From: Mycobacterium intracellulare ATCC 13950
GTDB taxonomy: Bacteria > Actinomycetota > Actinomycetes > Mycobacteriales > Mycobacteriaceae
Length of the DNA: 64,000 nt
Assembly (NCBI RefSeq): GCF_000277125.1
Contig: NC_016946.1
Location: 4,464,001-4,528,000 of the forward strand
Reading direction: 5' to 3'
In this document: piece by piece, positions 58,417 through 64,000 of the stretch
Numbering within the stretch: position 1 is the first letter of the stretch
Layout of the letters: every line of letters begins with the position of its first letter
Made by a program: the position numbers and the translations under genes
Notes under the pieces: model-generated
What the model was told of the DNA's origin: nothing
Seen by the model: only the letters and a program-made list of their open reading frames with translations
The model's database searches: none

Positions 58417-60136
58417 TGGTCAAGTTCTCCTCAGCAAGTGAAATCTGGTCCACCCCGCGGCCTTTGGCGGGCGCGGCGGTGAGAAATGGTGCGAACGGCG
58501 GGATCTCGTCGGCGGCGCACTCGACACTGACCACCGCCGGGCCGTCGATGTCGAGCGCCGCGCCCATGGCCGCGGCGAATCCATCGGCGTCGCTGACGTC
58601 CACCGCCGCCAGGCCGGGGAACATCGCCGCCAGGCCGGCGCCGAGCCGGCTGGGACGAAACCGGTTGTAGCTGTACAGGTCGTCGTAGAACAGCTGCTCG
58701 CGGGTCACGCACATGGCGTGCGCGTTGTTGTTGAACAACACGAACGTCATCGGTAGCCGGTACTGCACGGCCGTGTGCACCTCCATGCCGTGCATGAAGA
58801 ACGCGCCATCACCGGCGATCACCACGGTGCGGCCGGCCGGGCGGCCAGTGTTGGCTCGCCCCAACGTCATTCCGATCCCGGCGCCGAAGCTGTAGCCCAT
58901 GCCGCCCATGCCGAGCGCGACGGCGAACCTGCCGCCGCGTCGCACCGGGAGGTAGTGGATGGCCGCGGCGCCGGTGTTGCCGGCGTCGACCACGATGTCG
59001 GACCCGTCGGGCACGACATCGTCCAGCACCGCCATGGCCTCGCGGTACCGCACGCCCGGCCCGGTGAAGGGCGGGGGCGTCATTTCGGCGGGCCGGCCCG
59101 CGCCGGGGATGCGCGGACCGGCCGGCCGCCCGCGGTGGCGAACCGCATGGGTCAGCGCGCGCAGCGAGCCGCGCAGATCATCGGTATGCACGTGGGTGCA
59201 GGGCAGATACGGCGGCGCCGAACCGATCGAGACCGTCCGCACCGCCGCCAGCGCCTCGTCCAGGCCGCCGCGCGCGGTGACCGCCAGCCGGGTGCCGACG
59301 ATGAGGCACACCGCGCTGGTGGCCACCGCCTCGGCCACGTTGCGGTGACCCATGACGCCGGTCACCCCCAACGCGGCCGGCCCCCCGTCTGCAGCCGCGA
59401 CATCCTTCGCGTCCGGCACGGTCGCCACCCGCGCGTGCAGCAGCGCGCGTAGCTCTTCGAGTTCGGCGCGGGCGTCATCGCGCGCCACCTGCTCGCCGGC
59501 CAGGATGGTGACCCGTCCCTGCACCCGCCGCAGCTCGGCGACGATCGGATGCGGGTTGCCGATCGCGGCCCGCATGCCATCCGCGTCATTGTCGTCACGC
59601 CCGGCGTCAAGATGGGCCTGCTGAATGTCCTTGGGCAGCAACAACACCGCCGGTCCGCCGATGCGCGCCGCGGCGATGGCCCGGGGCAGCAGCGAGACGA
59701 TGTCGGCCGGCGTCAGCAGCCGCTCGCAGAACACCGATACCGCCGAGAACAATGCCTCGGCGTTCAACGATCCGTTTGCGCCGCTGGTGTCCTGAAAGCT
59801 GCCGCGGCCGTCCATCGTGCGGGCGGGCTGGCCGACCAACGCCAGCACCGGAACCCGGCTCGCCAGCGACTCGCCCAGACCCGCAACGAGGTTCAGCGCG
59901 CCCCCGCCCGAGGTCGCGGCCACCACGCCCACCCCGGCCCCGCTTCGGCTGTACCCGTCGGCCATGGTGGCCGCGGAGAACTCGTGCTTGGCCAGCACCG
60001 CGTCGATGTCGGGGCAAAAGTGCGCGGCGTCGTACACGTCCTCGATGTTGGCGCCGTCCACACCGAAGATGTGATCGACTCCGATCGCCGCGAGGTGCCC
60101 GACGATATGGTCGACCACCCGGTGCCTGCCAAGCAT
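58397..60136 (-). CDS. Thiamine-diphosphate-dependent enzyme (acetolactate synthase-like)
   Basis: 579 residues. N-terminal PYR domain with catalytic Glu in LAKHEFSAATMADGYSR, central domain, and C-terminal PP domain with the ThDP motif AGDGAFFMHGMEVHTAVQY then LPMTFVLFNNN (GDG-x24-27-NN). Such enzymes decarboxylate 2-oxo acids and may ligate the product to an acceptor. In this operon it could supply an acyloin or aldehyde intermediate. ATG 60136 chosen for the family N-terminus (HRVVDHIVGHLAAIGVDHIF); ATG 60172 also possible. Confidence 0.87.
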   Translation of the reverse strand: MLGRHRVVDHIVGHLAAIGVDHIFGVDGANIEDVYDAAHFCPDIDAVLAKHEFSAATMADGYSRSGAGVGVVAATSGGGALNLVAGLGESLASRVPVLALVGQPARTMDGRGSFQDTSGANGSLNAEALFSAVSVFCERLLTPADIVSLLPRAIAAARIGGPAVLLLPKDIQQAHLDAGRDDNDADGMRAAIGNPHPIVAELRRVQGRVTILAGEQVARDDARAELEELRALLHARVATVPDAKDVAAADGGPAALGVTGVMGHRNVAEAVATSAVCLIVGTRLAVTARGGLDEALAAVRTVSIGSAPPYLPCTHVHTDDLRGSLRALTHAVRHRGRPAGPRIPGAGRPAEMTPPPFTGPGVRYREAMAVLDDVVPDGSDIVVDAGNTGAAAIHYLPVRRGGRFAVALGMGGMGYSFGAGIGMTLGRANTGRPAGRTVVIAGDGAFFMHGMEVHTAVQYRLPMTFVLFNNNAHAMCVTREQLFYDDLYSYNRFRPSRLGAGLAAMFPGLAAVDVSDADGFAAAMGAALDIDGPAVVSVECAADEIPPFAPFLTAAPAKGRGVDQISLAEENLTNVAASA

Positions 60137-60192
60137 GCCTGATGAAACGAGGTAGCGGCCCGGTCGGTTCATCGTCGTCCAGATCCAGTACA

Positions 60193-60203
60193 TGAACCGT
60201 TCA
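60193..60203. promoter_or_regulatory. Palindrome between ThDP operon and ABC exporter
   Basis: TGAAC-C-GTTCA, an odd-centred perfect palindrome, lies in the 90-base (or 54-base) divergent promoter region. It is a candidate operator for the MarR-type regulator of the leftward operon. The palindrome is seen; the regulator assignment is inference. Confidence 0.45.
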
Positions 60204-60226
60204 CCGGCGGCCATCGTGATGTTTGA

Positions 60227-60922
60227 ATGACCGTCGAACTTTGCAACGTCGTGCGCGAATACCGGGTCGGCGGTCAAACGGTGCGGGCGCTCGACGGCGT
60301 CAGCCTGCGGCTGGCGGACGAGCAGTTCGTGTCGGTCGTCGGACCGTCCGGGGCGGGCAAGAGCACGCTGTTGCACGTGCTCGGCGCCTTGGATTCCCCC
60401 GATTCCGGGTCGATCGCCTTCGATGGCGAGGAAATCGCCCGCCTTAGCGATGAACAGCAGTCGCGGTTCCGCCATCGGCGGGTGGGTTTCATCTTTCAGT
60501 TCTTCAACCTGCTGCCGACGCTGTCGGCCTGGGAGAACGTGGCGATTCCCAAGCTGCTCGACGGAGTCCGGTTGGGCAGCGCCAAGCCGGACGCGATCCG
60601 CCTGCTGGACCGGGTCGGGCTCGGCAACCGGGCGCAGCACCGGCCGGCGGAACTGTCCGGCGGCCAAATGCAGCGGGTCGCGGTCGCGCGTGCCTTGATG
60701 ATGAACCCGCCGCTGATCCTCGCCGACGAGCCGACCGGAAACCTGGACTCCGCGACGGGCGCGTCCATTTTGGCGCTGTTGGCGGAGGTGGCGCACGAGG
60801 AGGGTGGGGGTCGGCTGGTGGTGATGGTGACCCACAACGCCGACGCGGCCGCGGCCACCGACCGGGTGATCACGCTGCAGGACGGTCGCGTCGGTTCGGA
60901 CGTGATGGCGGTCGCGGGGTGA
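60227..60922 (+). CDS. ABC transporter ATP-binding protein (MacB/LolD type)
   Basis: 231 residues. Walker [13 protein letters not shown] (about 43-54), Q-loop region [18 protein letters not shown], signature [15 protein letters not shown], Walker [13 protein letters not shown], and H-loop VTHNADAA. The [15 protein letters not shown] pattern is typical of MacB/LolD ATPases. The permease start overlaps its stop by 4 bases (GTGA). Confidence 0.93.
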   Translation: MTVELCNVVREYRVGGQTVRALDGVSLRLADEQFVSVVGPSGAGKSTLLHVLGALDSPDSGSIAFDGEEIARLSDEQQSRFRHRRVGFIFQFFNLLPTLSAWENVAIPKLLDGVRLGSAKPDAIRLLDRVGLGNRAQHRPAELSGGQMQRVAVARALMMNPPLILADEPTGNLDSATGASILALLAEVAHEEGGGRLVVMVTHNADAAAATDRVITLQDGRVGSDVMAVAG

Positions 60923-63435
60923 GGCCCGGGGCGCGGCGCGGCCTCAAGCTCACGGCCGCGGCGAGCAGGCTGCGCGTGTTCAGCCTGCGCGAGCTGGCCG
61001 TGCATCGACGCCGCACGTTTGCGTCGATCGCCGTAATGGCGGTCTCGGCAACGTATTTGGTGGCGATCTTCGGCATCTTCGGGTCGATCACCGGGTCGGT
61101 GGGCCGGCTGGCCGACGGGATCGCCGGGGTCGCCGCGCTCGAGGTGTCCGGCATCACCGACGGCGGATTCCCCGACTCGATACTGGCCGACGTGGCCGGC
61201 GTTCCCGGCGTAGCCACCGCCGCACCGATGATCCGGGCGTCGGCGTCCACACCGTCGGGGCCGGTGCTGCTGCTGGGCGCCGACGCGAGCACCGCCGCCC
61301 TGGGCGGCGCCCTCAAGGACGTGGTGACCCGGCCGGTGCAGGCGCTGTCCTCGACGCCGTCCGGCGTTCAGGCCGGACCCCGCGTCGGCTATGCGAAAGG
61401 CCAGGCGTTTCAACTGGGTTCGGCGTCGGTCACGGTGACCGATGTGCTCGCGGGCAAGCGATACGAGGACCTCAACGGCGGGCACTACGTGCTTGCGCCA
61501 CTTGCCTTGGCGCAGAACGCCACCGGCCGCACCGGTCAACTCGACTCGATACTCATCACCACGAAGCGGGGCGCCGACCCCGGCGCCGTCCGCGCCGCGG
61601 TCACCGCCGCCGTGCACGGCCGTGCGATCGTCGCGGCCCCGAGCTTTCGGGCGGCCCGCGCCGGCGACGGCGTCAAGCTGATGAACTACATGGCCCTGCT
61701 GGGCGCCGCGGTCGCGTTGGTGGTCGGCGCGTTTTTGATCTACACCACGATGACGATGGCGATCACCGCGCGCCGGCCGGTCATCTCGATGCTGCGGGCT
61801 ATCGGCGGCCGGCGCGCCAGCATCGTCGGCGACATGCTGGCGGAGGCGGCGGTGCTCGGCCTGATCGGCGGGGCAATCGGGTCCGGCATGGGAATTGTGG
61901 CGGGCCACATCGCGATTGGGCGCTTGCCCCCGGCGATGACGCAAGGGCTCGAAGCCCGCGTGCAGTATTGGCTGCCCGGTTATGCGATACCGCTGGCGCT
62001 CGCGGCGACGGCGCTGACCAGCGTGGCGGCCTCGGCGATGGCGGCGCGGCAGGTGTACAAGGTCTCGCCGATCGAGGCGCTCGCGCCGGTCGGGGCCTCG
62101 GCGGCCGACACGGTGCCGCGGTGGCTGCGCATCGCCGGCGGGGTTGGTGCGGTGGCGGTGTTCGCGGTGTCGACGCCGGTCGTCACCGGCCAGCGCGGCA
62201 GCTACGCCGTCGTGGCGATGGCCGCGGTGCTGGGCGCCGAGATCGCCCTGGGCTTCGCGCTCACCGCGCCCATCGTCCACGCCACGGCGGCGATGGCGCG
62301 CACGTTCGGGTCGTTCGGGGCGCTGGCCGCGGCGACGATCCAGCGTGCGCCGCGCCGGGTGTGGGCGACCGTGATGACCGTGCTCATCGGGGTACTCACC
62401 ACCGTCGTGATCACCGGCACGAACGCCGACATGATTCGGTCCGCGCGGGACATCTTCGCACCGGTCACCGATACCGACGTGTGGGTGAGCGCGGACCCGC
62501 CCGACAGCTACCCCACCGACGTTCTGCCACAGGGGCTTTCCGCGAAGGTCGCCGCGCTTCCCGGCGTGGCGCGCGTGACCGAGGGAGCGTTCGGTTTCGC
62601 CGTGGTCGGCGGTACCCGCGTCCTGCTCGACGGGTTTTCCGCCGGCAGCAACGATGCGCTCTTCCGGGCGCTGGACGAACGGGTGCGCACCGAGGTGCTC
62701 GCCGGCCGCGGTGTGGTGCTCACGCGGATTCTCGGCACCACTCTGCACGTCCGGGCCGGCGACCAACTGCGGCTCCAAACGCCGCACGGCCCGCGGTCGG
62801 TGACCGTGCTGGCCCTGGTGCCGTTCTTCTCGACCGTGATCGGCACCGTCGGAATCGACCTCGACCAGATGCGGGCCTGGTTCGATCGCCCGGCGGCGAC
62901 GACACTGCAAATCGCCGCGGCCCCGGGGGTGAATCGGCAGCGGCTGCTGGCCGGCGTCCGCGAGGCGGCGCCGGCCCCGAACCACGTGTACGACGGCCCC
63001 ACCGCGCTGGCGGGGCTGCAGGCCCCGCTGCGTCAGAGCATGTTCATCGCCAACGCGGTGTGGGTCATCGTCGTGGCGGTGGCCGCGGTCGCACTGCTGA
63101 ACACGCTGACGCTCTCGGTGAACGAACGCCGCCGCGAAATCGGCGTGCTGCGCGCCATGGGATCCAGCCGGCGGTTCACCTTGCGGATGGTGCTGGCGGA
63201 GGCGGCCGGAATCGGTGTCGTCGGCGGCGTTTTGGGGCTGGCGCTCGGTCTGACCGACCAGTGGTTGTTCAGCCGCATCAGCGACGACATCATGAATTTC
63301 GAAGTCGGCTTTCACCCGAGCCCCCTGGCGCTCGCCTTCACGCTCGGGGCGCTGGCGATCAGCCTGCTCGGCTCGGTGCCACCGGCACGGCGCGCGGCGC
63401 GCCTGTCCATCATCGAGGCGGTCAGCGTCGAGTGA
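60919..63435 (+). CDS. ABC transporter permease (FtsX/MacB family, two-module)
   Basis: 838 residues. N-terminal transmembrane helix (about 27-50), then an extracytoplasmic domain, then three helices of a first FtsX module (about 255-380), a mid-chain helix, a second extracytoplasmic region, and a second FtsX module near the C-terminus ([58 protein letters not shown]). This is the FtsX-repeat exporter layout, acting on lipids, peptides or small molecules. Starts GTG at 60919. Confidence 0.9.
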   Translation: MRPGARRGLKLTAAASRLRVFSLRELAVHRRRTFASIAVMAVSATYLVAIFGIFGSITGSVGRLADGIAGVAALEVSGITDGGFPDSILADVAGVPGVATAAPMIRASASTPSGPVLLLGADASTAALGGALKDVVTRPVQALSSTPSGVQAGPRVGYAKGQAFQLGSASVTVTDVLAGKRYEDLNGGHYVLAPLALAQNATGRTGQLDSILITTKRGADPGAVRAAVTAAVHGRAIVAAPSFRAARAGDGVKLMNYMALLGAAVALVVGAFLIYTTMTMAITARRPVISMLRAIGGRRASIVGDMLAEAAVLGLIGGAIGSGMGIVAGHIAIGRLPPAMTQGLEARVQYWLPGYAIPLALAATALTSVAASAMAARQVYKVSPIEALAPVGASAADTVPRWLRIAGGVGAVAVFAVSTPVVTGQRGSYAVVAMAAVLGAEIALGFALTAPIVHATAAMARTFGSFGALAAATIQRAPRRVWATVMTVLIGVLTTVVITGTNADMIRSARDIFAPVTDTDVWVSADPPDSYPTDVLPQGLSAKVAALPGVARVTEGAFGFAVVGGTRVLLDGFSAGSNDALFRALDERVRTEVLAGRGVVLTRILGTTLHVRAGDQLRLQTPHGPRSVTVLALVPFFSTVIGTVGIDLDQMRAWFDRPAATTLQIAAAPGVNRQRLLAGVREAAPAPNHVYDGPTALAGLQAPLRQSMFIANAVWVIVVAVAAVALLNTLTLSVNERRREIGVLRAMGSSRRFTLRMVLAEAAGIGVVGGVLGLALGLTDQWLFSRISDDIMNFEVGFHPSPLALAFTLGALAISLLGSVPPARRAARLSIIEAVSVE

Positions 63436-64000
63436 CGGTGGCGAATCCCTGCAGATGGGGTTTGCACGGGAAGGGCACCGGCGTTCGGATGCTGCGCAGC
63501 GCGGCGGTGTCGAATCCGGCGGCGGCGATGGCCTCGAGGGTGCGCCGGTTCGGCTCGCAGCCACCGGCGAGCCACGACCACGGCTTGGCGATCAGATCCT
63601 GGAACCGGCCGGTCGCGCCGTCACCGCGCACGTGCTCGAGGACCACGAGCCTGCCGCCGGGCACCAGCACCCGCCGGATCTCGCCGAGGGTTGCGGCCAC
63701 GTCGCCGACCGAGCACAACACCAGCCCGGCGTGGACGGATTCGAAAGAGTTGTCCGGGAAGGGAATCGACTCGCCCGTTCCCTCGACGAGGTCGACCGCG
63801 ATGCCGCGGCGCCGGGCGAGCCTCGCGGCCATCCGCCGGAACGGCGCCGCGGGCTCCACGGCGGCGACCGACGTCACCGTGTCGGGCAGAAACATCAAGT
63901 CGGTTCCCGGCCCCAGCCCGAGCATCAGCAGCCGGCCGTTCGCGTTACTCAGCGCCGCCCGTCGGTAGCGGTGGTAAAAGAGCCGGTCGAAAAGCGGCTG
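63422..64000 (-). CDS. SAM-dependent class I methyltransferase (runs off right edge)
   Basis: Frame open to the window end, so the N-terminus is missing. Motif [35 protein letters not shown] (acidic end of strand 2), [37 protein letters not shown]. Resembles methyltransferase type 11 proteins acting on small molecules or quinones. The 3' end overlaps convergent permease by 14 bases. Confidence 0.87.
   Translation of the reverse strand, partial: QPLFDRLFYHRYRRAALSNANGRLLMLGLGPGTDLMFLPDTVTSVAAVEPAAPFRRMAARLARRRGIAVDLVEGTGESIPFPDNSFESVHAGLVLCSVGDVAATLGEIRRVLVPGGRLVVLEHVRGDGATGRFQDLIAKPWSWLAGGCEPNRRTLEAIAAAGFDTAALRSIRTPVPFPCKPHLQGFATVTRR

Noticed and set aside
60496..63564. A 1022-codon open frame antisense to the ABC exporter
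   Set aside because: Arg/His/Gly-rich shadow of a clear FtsX/MacB ATPase-permease pair; no ribosome-binding site or domain.

Overview
The window is high-GC actinobacterial DNA of the genus Mycobacterium, most likely the M. avium complex or a close slow-growing relative. The evidence is gene order and protein content. A groEL1-groES pair is followed by the tsa/rimI cluster, alr, gadB, nnr, glmS, glmM, rpsI-rplM, a complete ESX-4 type VII secretion locus, two cutinases, the truA-rplQ-rpoA-rpsD-rpsK-rpsM-rpmJ-infA ribosomal block and rmlBC. From memory this is the order of M. tuberculosis H37Rv Rv3417c to Rv3465. The species call is inference; no database was consulted.

Layout. 1-12.8 kb: chaperonins under a CIRCE operator, the t6A tRNA-modification genes tsaE-tsaB-rimI-tsaD, cell-wall precursor enzymes (alr, glmS), gadB, the NAD(P)HX repair enzyme and two membrane proteins. 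12.8-15.8 kb: a 443-base leader, a 65-codon gene, a hydrolase-fold protein without its nucleophile, a SnoaL-like protein and an F420-dependent oxidoreductase. 15.8-20 kb: an ESX-linked WXG/YxxxE pair, glmM, and rpsI-rplM. 20.2-30 kb: ESX-4 (esxT, esxU, the Rv3446c-like protein, eccC4, eccD4, mycP4, eccB4), with a good intrinsic terminator after esxT. 30-36.4 kb: two cutinases and the ribosomal/RNA polymerase block. 36.6-39.8 kb: a translationally coupled pair, a response regulator fused to a thioredoxin-reductase-like flavoprotein and a cyclic-nucleotide-domain histidine kinase. 39.9-43.3 kb: two tandem F420-type oxidoreductases and rmlB-rmlC (dTDP-rhamnose). 43.4-47 kb: three tandem acyltransferase-3 genes.

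The last third looks lineage-specific. At 46.9-49.9 kb a five-gene, end-to-end-coupled operon encodes an ECF sigma factor, a membrane-anchored Rieske protein, a cupredoxin lipoprotein, a Tat-exported phosphoesterase and a small membrane protein. This is the strongest candidate for an undescribed redox or metal-responsive envelope system. At 50-55.1 kb a flavoprotein faces the valine-degradation operon mmsA-fadE9-mmsB. At 55.2-60.2 kb a five-gene operon (ThDP enzyme, START-like protein, KAS III-like enzyme with an Asn in place of the catalytic His, HisC-like aminotransferase, MarR regulator) has the look of a small natural-product pathway. It faces a MacB-type ABC exporter (60.2-63.4 kb) across a short promoter region that carries a palindrome. 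A methyltransferase runs off the right end.

Many genes overlap by 1-20 bases, which is typical of mycobacterial operons. I saw no tRNA, rRNA, insertion sequence, prophage or CRISPR array.
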